Below are positions 48,216 through 57,989 of a stretch of 64,000 nt of DNA, in pieces (position 1 is the stretch's first letter; each line of letters starts with the position of its first letter). The stretch is from Plasmodium brasilianum. Its lineage: Eukaryota > Apicomplexa > Aconoidasida > Haemosporida > Plasmodiidae. The stretch spans positions 1,349,001 through 1,413,000 of the forward strand of contig NC_090126.1 of NCBI RefSeq assembly GCF_023973825.1, written 5' to 3'. The position numbers and the translations under genes were made by a program. The notes below the pieces were generated by a model that worked only from the letters and a program-made list of their open reading frames with translations, ran no database searches and was not told the origin of the DNA.

Positions 48216-48366
48216 GGCATGTATATTACAAGCATGTATTTCAAGCATGTATATTACAAGCATGTATATTACAAGCATGTATATTACAAGCATGTATATT
48301 ACAAGCATGTATATTACAAGCATGTATATTACAAGCATGTATATTACAAGCATGTATTTCAAGCAT
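48216..48366. repeat. 15-bp minisatellite
   Basis: About nine copies of aagcatgtatattac, with end units reading aagcatgtatttc. Intergenic. Confidence 0.9.
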
Positions 48367-49185
48367 GCATTACAAGCTTGTATTACACGTATTGCAACAT
48401 GTGTTTACTCATAAGTAGGTATCTACTGATAGGCTATACGTACAATTAAAATATTTAATTAAAAGGAGATAGTATGACTTGTGAGCATTTAACGAGTTTA
48501 TTATAAAATTAAAAAAAAAAAAAAATATGTTATGAAATTATTTATACAAAAAATTAGTTTTATATATTATTGCATACGTAAACGTATACACATACGTAAC
48601 AAAACATATTTTCCGTTTCATGATATTTCATGATATTTCATGATAAATGCAAAAGTAAAAAAAAAAGAATAAATACGTTAAAAAAAGTTTAAAATAATTT
48701 GCAAATTCATAGTACAGCCGGTTGTTTACTCTTTGTTACGTTTACGTGTTGCATTGTCCGTGGCTTACGCATATATATACGTATACATGTATATATATGT
48801 ATATGTGTTCACATACAACTAATAATAAGCACTTATTGGCGTGTACAATATTATCTTTCTATAAGCGATATTAAAGAAAAAATTTCGATTTAGAGGATCA
48901 TGTCTTTAACTTTTTTGCCTTGTCTCTTCCCCCCCTACACATATTTACCCTGTTTTCAATAACATCTTTACATGTTTATATATAAACGCGCACACGTAAA
49001 TATGTACGTACATACGTAATTCCATACGTAAATATGTACATATATTTGTATTTCCATTACGTAAATATGTGCGTACATATGTATTACCATACGTACATAT
49101 TATACACACACACGCACGACATAGTCTTCTTCAGGTCCGCACCGTTAAGTAGTAAATAAGATTTCAACTAAGTTCATGTATTTTT

Positions 49186-49386
49186 CTAATTTTTGGAAAA
49201 ATAGGAGCACATGTATAAATGTTCTACATATATATCTTTAAGAATGCTCTCCTTACATTTAGCACAAGTCAAACTGTATTGCCCTACTAACTTTATCCGT
49301 AAAATAGACCTTAAGTAATTATCATTTTTTGATAAACCTATACCTTTTGTACTTAGAAATTTCATTAATGATTCTTCAATATTCAT
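49186..49386 (-). CDS. Small zinc-finger protein with Sgf11-type C-x2-C-x11-H-x3-C spacing
   Basis: 66 residues from the ATG at 49386. Cys41, Cys44, His56 and Cys60 have exactly the spacing and the His-Leu-x-x-Cys ending of the Sgf11 finger (ATXN7L3 in animals), a subunit of the SAGA deubiquitinase module that grips the nucleosome. The N-terminal 35 residues could form the helix that Sgf11 uses to bind Ubp8. The frame continues upstream through poly-Lys to 49449, but a run of nine C followed by ctgtag at about 49,411-49,398 (minus strand) looks like a splice acceptor, so an upstream exon is possible; I found none with a compatible phase. A generic treble-clef or C2HC finger is the alternative reading. 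Confidence 0.5.
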   Translation of the reverse strand: MNIEESLMKFLSTKGIGLSKNDNYLRSILRIKLVGQYSLTCAKCKESILKDIYVEHLYMCSYFSKN

Positions 49387-51314
49387 TTTAGAGTAAGCTA
49401 CAGGGGGGGGGTAAATTTTTTTTTTTTTTTTTTTTTTTATATATCTCAATATTGTGTTTTATCATATCGTGCACATACATGAACGAAATGAAGTGTGTAT
49501 AACAAAAAAAAAAAAAAAAAAAAAGAATTGTTCTCTTGAAGTCTTTAATATATCATACGTTGTACTACTAAATATATAAAATTATTAACACGTGAACAAC
49601 TTTTTAAAATTATTTATATATTGGGTAAACATATACCTATTAATTGTGGTTTAATACTTAAAAAGAAACATGTAGAGCATTTTTACGTATGAGCAGAACT
49701 TTTCAATTTGGAGCACATTTCCCTTAAGGGTACTTTTGCGCGTGCAGTTGTTCGTACATCATGGTGTATTTATGTATACATGTACATATATATGTATATA
49801 TTTTTTTTTTTTTTTTTTTTTTTTGTGCGTATGGACAAATGAAAATGCTAAAAATTGAACCTTTTATATGTGTACTTTTTTCTTACAAACATAAATAATT
49901 TTTATTTATTCGATGAAAAAACATGCTCAAAAAGGAAAAAAAGGGTCTTATTTCAACTGTTCAAAAATAAACCTTTTATTTTTGTGCATTTTCATGTGGC
50001 ACAGGGTTAATATTTTTTTTATATGATCATCCGGGAAAAAAGAGAGCTAAAGAGTTCCCTACTGGCAAATAATTTATTTCACATACACACATATATGTTA
50101 TTAAGCATATATAAATATATATGTACACAAACCTGCGTTTATTTTTGCCAATTGAAAGTAAGCAGGGATATCATGATTAAAGCATATTTATAAAAAGAAA
50201 AAAGAAAGAGAAGCAGTGTGGGAACATATCAACATAACAACATATTAATTTAACAAATTGCAGGTCTTTCCAATGGTTGAAGTACCATGTAATTTTTTCT
50301 TCAGTTTTGGTGAGTTATATTTTTTTTTTTTGCTCTCGCCTTTTTTAAAAGGAAACAAGGTGAATGAACAAAACATTGAGAAAAATTATAAGGAAAATAT
50401 AACAAAAAAAAAAAAAAAAAATAATAAAATAAAAATAAATTAAAAATGTAAAAATAAATAAAATGAAATGAAACAGAGATAGGCAATTTAAAAAAAGTTA
50501 CTCTGCAAAAAGGCAAGTCTTAAAAGAGTTTTATATTCACTTGTGTACATAAATATAAATATGTATATGTGTACATGTATATATGTATACAGATATACTT
50601 ATTTGAGCTCGCACTTTCAGGATTAACTGAATATATCGTTTAACATAAAAAAATTTTCTTTCGATATTACATGATCGAACGATCGATAGTTAATTTGAGG
50701 TTTTCTTACTACGTCAAACTGTGCAACCATGTTCATTCCGTAATTCGTTCATATAAAATATTGAGAAAATGCTTAGAAAGTAGAATTATTTTTTGGTGCG
50801 CAAAAATGCTATCTTCTTATAATTCGATAAATATAAAGGAACAAGTGTAAAACTTTTTTTAGTGTTAAACAGTATTTCCCATCCTACTAGCTACTTCTGA
50901 TATGTCAGCTATTTTGTGCTTGTGCCTATTTTTGTTTTTGCAGCATATTTTTTCACTTGTCAACCAGCTCACCTGCTAATCTCCCTATTTTCGCCTTTTT
51001 ACAAAACATAAATATGTGCATATGCATTTAAGCATATTCGCAAATATCTTTGTATGTAACCTTTATTTTTTTATTAATGATTTTATGGGCAAAAAAGTCA
51101 AAATGGTAAATCAAAAAAGTGGGTATTAACCCATGGGATAAAAAAAGTAGTAGTTTTGTTGAGAAATAATAAATTTCCCATATCGTTGTTTTTATTCTAT
51201 CACTTTATTTTTTTTTCTCTTTATCTTTTAAACCTTTTCATTTTTCAAATTAAATCACATAGTGTATTTCATGGCTTCGTTTTATCGCAATCATTAAATT
51301 GTGAAATGACTTTT

Positions 51315-51353
<39 letters not shown>

Positions 51354-53406
51354 CAAAATTATAGTAATTTTCAAAATGGGACGAATTTTATGGAGTTTTA
51401 CTCCTCAAGTGCAGTTCATTTTTTTCGGGACTCTTTTTATGATACATGTACATTAACACACATAAGCGCTTACATTCACACATTCCCATTGATGAGAAAA
51501 AAAAAAAAAAAATATATATATATGTATATATATGCATATATATACATACGTGTAACAGTTCATTTAAACAGCAGAACAGTTAAACATTTAAACGTCTTTC
51601 CGAAGACAGATTTAACTTGAAATTTAATATTAAAAGAAGAAATATTTTTCTCATCTAACCAATGCATTTCTCTCTTAGAACATATTTTGGGCATTAGTCC
51701 CCTTACATTGGTTAGTATATTACCTGTTATGCACATGCGTTTGTACACATTTACACATTAGAGAAAAAGGAAAGAAGAAAAAAAGGAAAGAAGAACAGAA
51801 GAAAAAACAAAAAAAAACACAAAAAAAATAGAAAATTTGTTAAGATTTTTCATTCGGCAAATTTGAAATTTCACCTTCCTGTTTTCTCCTTTTTATTATG
51901 ATATTATAGACATTTTTTTGAACTAAATTTTGAGTTCCGCAAGCACATGCTTATTTTTTTATGCAGCGCTGATAATATGTCTTTAAGTTTTTTTTTCCAT
52001 TTGATTTCTGCTCTTTATTCTTTTCTTTATTCTTTTTATTCTTCATTTTTTTTTTTCTTTTTCATCTCTTCTCTTCATCTTTTTTTTTTTTTTTTTTTTT
52101 TTTCTGAACGGTTCATTTTGATATGTTTCTGTAAATACGAATATAAACGTTTAAATTTAGGGCTCGAAAAAAAAAAAAAAAAAAAAGGGCATGCATCGTT
52201 AATTTTTTTAATTAATTCTCAAAATGTACACAACTTTATAAATTAGGAATGTGCAGACTATTAGAAATAAGCAGTCCATAAGTTCCTTAATTTATTTCAC
52301 ATTTTGCGCTTGCTTTTCCATTGTGCATTTTTTGTATTCTTATTTATGTTCATATTTTATGTGCATATTGAATGTTTTCATCTTTTTCGTACGTTTTGTG
52401 CCTTTTTTTTTTTTTTTTACTTCTTGTTTAGTGAAATATTTAATATATGATCGGGGAACTGATGACATGCCTTTCCTTTTCCACATTACATTTTATGAGT
52501 AAAGTTTGAGTCACATTTTTAGTCACCTTTCACGCCTCACGTACCATTACTTTCGTATTTTCGCCTGAACAGTTCATAATATTTAGTACTTCTCTTCAAA
52601 AAAGAAGAAACAAAACGTGCTTCAGGAATAAATTTTCTCCTTTTTGAATTTCCCCTATTAGGTCATCCGTATGTAGTGGAAGGAGCTTTATAATGAGTTA
52701 TACATATATAAATATATATATCCCCCATAGTTATTTTGATATATTTTTTTAAGAAGTTATTAAGAAAAGCTTTATTGGGTGATGTTTGTGCGTAAATTTT
52801 TTTTTTTTTTTTTAGTTTTTTTGGTTTTATTATATTTCTCCACATAGCTATATTACTTTATTTAACATTCTTTAATAATTTTCCTAGTGTACTTTAACAT
52901 AAACTATAGTGCAAATATTTAGAAGTACACTATCATGAAATAAAATAAGGTGTGGTTTCGAAAGTATGCTCCATATTACATGTACATAAATGTGTAAACT
53001 CGTGTGCATATAAAAAGCATAAACGTAATACCTGTGTATATTTGTACATTCCCAAATATTCACTTTTAACAAATCACAATTAATTTCCTAATTTTTTGAG
53101 TAGTGTATAGTTGGAGACACTGAATGCATGCCAATATTCCTCTTTTTGAATAACACTTTTTTTTTTTTTTTTTTTTTGCAGTACTTTTATCCATTTCATT
53201 TTTAACTACACGCATGTAAATACGTACACACATATGCGTACATATATATGTGTACACACATGTACGTATACTCATGTACGTATACATATGCGCATATACA
53301 TATGAACGTACATATACGCGTGTGTGTATAGACAGTTTCCCCTCCCCCCACTTTACAGCTCACCAAATATATATTTTCGCCCAGCTTACCCCCCGCTTGC
53401 ATCAAA
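49387..53406. other. Long intergenic region upstream of PEPC
   Basis: 4 kb between divergent genes, longer than most spacers here. It contains a G9 run at 49,403-49,411, poly-T blocks at 49,418-49,438 and 49,801-49,824, a palindrome cccttaaggg near 49,724, a two-hairpin element at 51,588-51,715, (TA)n at 51,322-51,350, and pyrimidine-rich DNA just before the PEPC start. Plus-strand ORFs rich in Phe/Leu/Ser here come from poly-T and are not accepted. Confidence 0.65.
51588..51715. ncRNA. Candidate structured RNA: two strong hairpins
   Basis: Hairpin 1 (51588-51615): TTAAA/TTTAA outer pairs, a small internal loop, then GTCTT, tetraloop TCCG, AAGAC. Hairpin 2: CTAACCAATG (51655-51664) pairs perfectly over 10 bp with CATTGGTTAG (51706-51715). 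Its 41-base loop contains GGG and CCC that can pair again. Local GC content is raised. The strand is undetermined, and no known family (snRNA, SRP, RNase P/MRP, C/D box) could be matched. Confidence 0.3.
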
Positions 53407-56400
53407 ATGGAGGGGCATGCTTCGAACGTTAAGTGCACAGGAAAGGAGTGGAAGAGGAGTAACGATGATGATGACTCGAAAAAGGACGACAAATTAAAGT
53501 TTTTAATTGAGGGGAAAATGGTAGAGACAAATGATGCAGTTGATTTTATAAAACCATTAAAAGATGATATAAAGGCATTAGACTTTTTATTATTTGATAT
53601 GTTAAAAGATAATTTACCTAATAAATTATTTGAAATATTATGTACAATTCATGATTTATCAGAGAATTATAGTGTAAACCCAACAGATGAAAATTTCAAT
53701 TTACTAAAAAACAGAATATATAGTTTAGAGGATGAATACTTAGGAACTATTGTAAATGCATTTGGTCATATGTGTATCTTGTCTAATTTTGCCGAGTGGG
53801 CTCATAGAGGTAGAAGAAGAAAAGCGTTTGAAAAATCTTTTACTCCAAATGATAAAATATATGGTTCAGTATATGAAACGTTAAAAGGAACATTTAATAT
53901 TTTAATTAATAAAGGTTTTAATATTAATGATATATATGAACAGTTATGTAATCAGTGTATAGAATTTGTATTAACTACTCATCCCACACAAGCAATTAGG
54001 ACTTCTCTTTTAAAAAATTATATACAGTTAGGAGAGTTATTATTAAAATTAGATAAAACAGATAAAGAACTATATAAAAAGAAACTACTGTATGATAATT
54101 TAAAAACCTATTTATTAGCATCATGGAAGACAGATGTGATAAGAAGAATAAAACCGACACCTATTGATGAAGCTATATCGTTAGTAGACATAGTAGAAAA
54201 TTGTATTTTTTACCGTATACCAAATATTATAAGATATATTGACAATGTATTATTTGAATATAATATGCCACCACTTAAATTAACTGCAAAAATATGTTTA
54301 TTTTCTTCATGGGCTGGTGGTGATAGGGATGGTAATCCATACGTATTACCAGAAACAACTAGATATGTATGTTATATGAACAAAATAAGGGGTTGTGAAT
54401 TATTTATTCCTATGATTGAAAATTTGATTAGAGACTTAACATTACATCATTGTAGTCAGAAGTTTAGAAATTATGTAAAAAGTTTAGAACAAGATGTGTC
54501 TGATTACATATTTGATAAGGATAATAAATATTTGGCAAAAAAATTTCAATGGTTTTCTCCTTTTTCTAAATCCAATAAAAAAGAAATATATAGAAGAGCA
54601 TTATTAGTAGTTTGGGCTAAATTAAAAAGTGTAATTCATGTATACAAAGCGTTAATAGCTCGACAAACAGTAGATGAGGATTTTGAAAAATTAATGTTTA
54701 CCAATTCTGACGAATTTGAAGAAATATTACTGGAATGTTATAAAAGCTTAGTGGATTCTGGAAATACATTAATAGCAGAGGGGTACCTAAAGGATGTAAT
54801 TAGAAATGTAAAAATTTTTGGTCTTCATTTAATGAAATTAGATATAAGACAGGAATCAGAAAAACATATAATCGCCATGAATTATATATGTGAAAAATTG
54901 AATATAAAGAAATATTCTCTCTTAGATGAAGAGGAAAGAATAAAATTTTTGACCGAAATATTGCAATCGAATAGGCCATTGATCCCGAGTAATATACAAC
55001 AAGAAGAGGATGTACCAAACGACTTTCTTAACGTGATAAACACATTTGATGTGTGTTCACAAATAGAGGAGAGTGCATTAGGTGCATATATAGTATCTAT
55101 GTGTAACCAAGCATCTGATATACTACTAGTAGAAACATTTCAAAAGGAAATGAAAAAAAGTAAACAGAGAAAAACACAGCGTGTTGTTCCATTATTAGAA
55201 ACAATTCAGTCTTTACAAACTTCATCTATTATTTTAGAAAATTTGTTAAAAAACGATTGGTATCGGAATCATTTAAGTCTAAATTTTGAAAACAAACAAG
55301 AAATTATGATAGGCTATTCTGATTCTGGAAAAGATGGTGGTAGATTAACATCGGCATGGGAATTATTTAAAGCACAAGAGAAATTGGTGCATATAGGAAA
55401 AAAGTATTCAATAGAAATTCGTTTTTTCCACGGTCGAGGAGGAAGTGTAAGTAGAGGTGGAGGTCCACAACATCTAGCTATACTGTCACAACCAATTGAT
55501 ACGATAAAAAATTTTTTAAGAGTAACTATACAAGGTGAAGTCATCACTCAGGATTTCTGTTTAAAGGGGATGATGTTACGATCAATTGAAACATATATAA
55601 GTGCAATTTTAAAATGTTCTCTATTACAAAATACAGTGTTAATTAAAAATGAATGGAGAGAAATAATGGATGAAGTAAGTGAATTAACTAGAAAGGAATA
55701 CAGAAAAGTAGTATATGAAAATAAAGATTTTGTAAAATATTTCAGATCAGCTACACCTCAAGTCGAAATAGGAAAATTAAATTTAGGTTCAAGGCCATCT
55801 AAAAGAAAAGAAGGAAATGTAGAATCGTTAAGAGCAATCCCTTGGGTCTTTTCATGGACACAAAATAGAATGCATTTATCTGTATGGTTAGGTATAGAAG
55901 AAGTATATGATTACCTTATGAAAAATAATAATAAATTAGGTATTATTCAAGATATGTATAAAAATTGGCCATTCTTTACTAGCTTTTTTAATTTAATTAG
56001 TATGGTTATGGCAAAGGCTAGTTTACAAATAGCAGAAGAATATGATATTCTTGTTCCAAAGGAGTTAAAATATATAGGAGTAATGTTAAGGGAGAAATTA
56101 AAAAAATCTATGGATCTAACTTTTCTTGTCACTAATGAAAAAACTTTTTGTGATAACGACCAGCTCACTAAGAGATCTATCGAAAGTAGAACCAAATGGG
56201 TGGCTGTTTGCAATTTGATACAAATACAAGCACTTAAAAGGTTGCGCGAGAGGGAACACAAAATGAATATTATGGTGGGCAGAAAACATGCGCAAAGCAG
56301 TGTATGCTGCAAAGATGGAAGTGGAAACACTGGAAGCGGTGGTAACACGGAGGAACACAACCCACACGTATCATTATCCCATTATGCATTGTTAAATAAA

Positions 56401-56898
56401 AAAAAAGAGGATGAACAGAATAGTGAACAGGAAAGCAAAAAAAAAGATAACCTAACAAGTAGCACTAAGGAAAATTCCAACTATAACCATAACTGTAACT
56501 GTAACTCCACGTGCCACTACAATTCGCTCGCGAATTCTAACTTTATCAGATTGTCCTCTATTAACACAATTGAAAAAATTAAATATCGTATGAGTCGACA
56601 TAGCACTTCACGTATACATTCTTATTTAGTCAGAAAAAAAAGCAAGTTAATGAAAAATCCAAAATTCCACCCACTACTTGTATCCTACTCATCTACAAAC
56701 CTACAGAGTGAACCAGAAAATGATATTCTTTATGATGAATTCAGAGGCATAGATTATAGGTATGAGAGAAATTCGTCTAAAGGCAATGATTATACTTACG
56801 ATGAAGCGACAAAAAAGTTCATAGATTATACTTCTCTCAATGATGCTCTAATAGTTTCCATAAAGGCCATAGCTGCGGGCATGCAGAATACTGGCTGA
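53407..56898 (+). CDS. PEPC: Phosphoenolpyruvate carboxylase
   Basis: Single exon, 1,163 residues against 880-970 in bacteria and plants. All landmark motifs are present: the catalytic histidine in Thr-His-Pro-Thr-Gln (His192; the usual Ala is Thr), GGDRDGNP with Arg307, GYSDSGKDGG, the mobile loop FHGRGGS (His675, Arg677), the Arg-Ala-Ile-Pro-Trp segment, and the invariant C-terminal Gln-Asn-Thr-Gly. The extra length is a hydrophilic Ser/Asn/His/Lys-rich insertion of about 170 residues just before the C-terminal helix (about 56,230-56,760), typical of Plasmodium. The plant N-terminal phosphorylation motif is not evident. The enzyme carboxylates PEP to oxaloacetate in the cytosol and feeds malate and aspartate pools; work in P. 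falciparum shows it is important for blood-stage growth. The start follows a pyrimidine-rich leader with cag at 53355, which could hide a 5' UTR intron. Confidence 0.97.
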   Translation: MEGHASNVKCTGKEWKRSNDDDDSKKDDKLKFLIEGKMVETNDAVDFIKPLKDDIKALDFLLFDMLKDNLPNKLFEILCTIHDLSENYSVNPTDENFNLLKNRIYSLEDEYLGTIVNAFGHMCILSNFAEWAHRGRRRKAFEKSFTPNDKIYGSVYETLKGTFNILINKGFNINDIYEQLCNQCIEFVLTTHPTQAIRTSLLKNYIQLGELLLKLDKTDKELYKKKLLYDNLKTYLLASWKTDVIRRIKPTPIDEAISLVDIVENCIFYRIPNIIRYIDNVLFEYNMPPLKLTAKICLFSSWAGGDRDGNPYVLPETTRYVCYMNKIRGCELFIPMIENLIRDLTLHHCSQKFRNYVKSLEQDVSDYIFDKDNKYLAKKFQWFSPFSKSNKKEIYRRALLVVWAKLKSVIHVYKALIARQTVDEDFEKLMFTNSDEFEEILLECYKSLVDSGNTLIAEGYLKDVIRNVKIFGLHLMKLDIRQESEKHIIAMNYICEKLNIKKYSLLDEEERIKFLTEILQSNRPLIPSNIQQEEDVPNDFLNVINTFDVCSQIEESALGAYIVSMCNQASDILLVETFQKEMKKSKQRKTQRVVPLLETIQSLQTSSIILENLLKNDWYRNHLSLNFENKQEIMIGYSDSGKDGGRLTSAWELFKAQEKLVHIGKKYSIEIRFFHGRGGSVSRGGGPQHLAILSQPIDTIKNFLRVTIQGEVITQDFCLKGMMLRSIETYISAILKCSLLQNTVLIKNEWREIMDEVSELTRKEYRKVVYENKDFVKYFRSATPQVEIGKLNLGSRPSKRKEGNVESLRAIPWVFSWTQNRMHLSVWLGIEEVYDYLMKNNNKLGIIQDMYKNWPFFTSFFNLISMVMAKASLQIAEEYDILVPKELKYIGVMLREKLKKSMDLTFLVTNEKTFCDNDQLTKRSIESRTKWVAVCNLIQIQALKRLREREHKMNIMVGRKHAQSSVCCKDGSGNTGSGGNTEEHNPHVSLSHYALLNKKKEDEQNSEQESKKKDNLTSSTKENSNYNHNCNCNSTCHYNSLANSNFIRLSSINTIEKIKYRMSRHSTSRIHSYLVRKKSKLMKNPKFHPLLVSYSSTNLQSEPENDILYDEFRGIDYRYERNSSKGNDYTYDEATKKFIDYTSLNDALIVSIKAIAAGMQNTG

Positions 56899-57105
56899 CC
56901 AAAGCGTGGTCCTCCCTTGGTTAGCGCGATACGCACTTACTCGGGAAAGCATACCGCTTCATCGAGTCGACTGCTTCTGTGTGAACTGCTATTACCAACA
57001 CTGTTTACAGGAACACGGGCTTTTTATAATTAACATGTTAACAAGTCCCATATGCGTCTCTTCCCTTTTCTCCATAGACTCGTATTCACACCAAGCGCTT
57101 GTGCC

Positions 57106-57147
<42 letters not shown>

Positions 57148-57989
57148 TACATACATATGAACATATGCATGTGTGCTCGTATACTTACGCATGTACATAT
57201 GATGTATCACTGTATCATTTGGGAGTTTCCGCAAGTATAAGTTATCATAAGCCAGTTTCGGTGAAAATAAAAAATGCCCATTTGGGAAAACCTCGAATTT
57301 AACGAACCAACAACTGCGACGGCTGCTTTAATGTTTTTACGCGGGCAGTAAATGGAAGGAAGAAATACGCAAATCTACGCAAAATTATGCAAAATTATTT
57401 CATATATTGACGTTTCGTTTTGTTATGCGCGCATGAGCACTCAAAAGTTAAAAAGAGAAGGAAACGTGCACTTGCATACATTTAATGCATAAATGTAAAG
57501 TGCACATGTAATACATATAGATGTATTACCTATCCTTACGTGCATTACACATAGTTACGTATGTTGCATATTCATACATGCATGCATATATGTAAAATGA
57601 AAATTTTGAAAAAATTGCCGTAACAGTAGGGGAAGAAAGCATACTAATCGTATTGTTATTCCTTGCACGATTGTTCATATTATTATTTCCTGATTCGCTT
57701 AATGAATGTATTTGTTTTATGTACTAATCGTTTATGCTTATCATATGTGCTAATCAGTTATGCTTCTCATATGTGCTAATCAGTTATGCTTATCATATGT
57801 TCTCATCGTTTATGCTAATCATATGTTCTCATCGTTTATGCTAATCATTTATGTTTATCGTATGTGCTAATCATTTGTTTTTGTCGTCCCACCTTCGCCG
57901 CCCCGCTGTGTGCTTTTTCCATACCTTTTAAAAATGATATACTTTAAATAATTGTACAAATTTCTTAGTGGTATAACGACAATGATTAT
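56899..57989. other. Intergenic region with 26-bp minisatellite
   Basis: The first 150 bases after PEPC are GC-richer 3' flank, then (TA)n at 57,112-57,142. A 26-bp array spans 57,719-57,876. This is the promoter region of the plus-strand gene that follows. No gene supported. Confidence 0.7.
57719..57876. repeat. 26-bp minisatellite, five to six imperfect copies
   Basis: Unit catatgtgctaatcagttat plus gcttct, drifting to catatgttctcatcgtttat plus gctaat in later copies, then degenerate. Intergenic, about 110 bases upstream of the next start codon. Confidence 0.85.

Larger units (their letters stand above)
47032..49185. other. Intergenic region with two minisatellites
   Basis: Upstream of the Rab3GAP-like gene and 3' of the small zinc-finger gene. 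An 11-bp array (47,300-47,420), poly-T blocks at 47,660-47,715, an A-rich aaataa array at 47,920-48,030 and a 15-bp array (48,216-48,366) fill it. No gene supported. Confidence 0.75.

Noticed and set aside
48216..48366. CRISPR-like array
   Set aside because: Contiguous 15-bp tandem repeat with no spacers in a eukaryotic nuclear genome.
51560..51748. 62-codon minus ORF
   Set aside because: Coincides with the two-hairpin element; the complexity is better explained by RNA structure, and there is no start context or family match.
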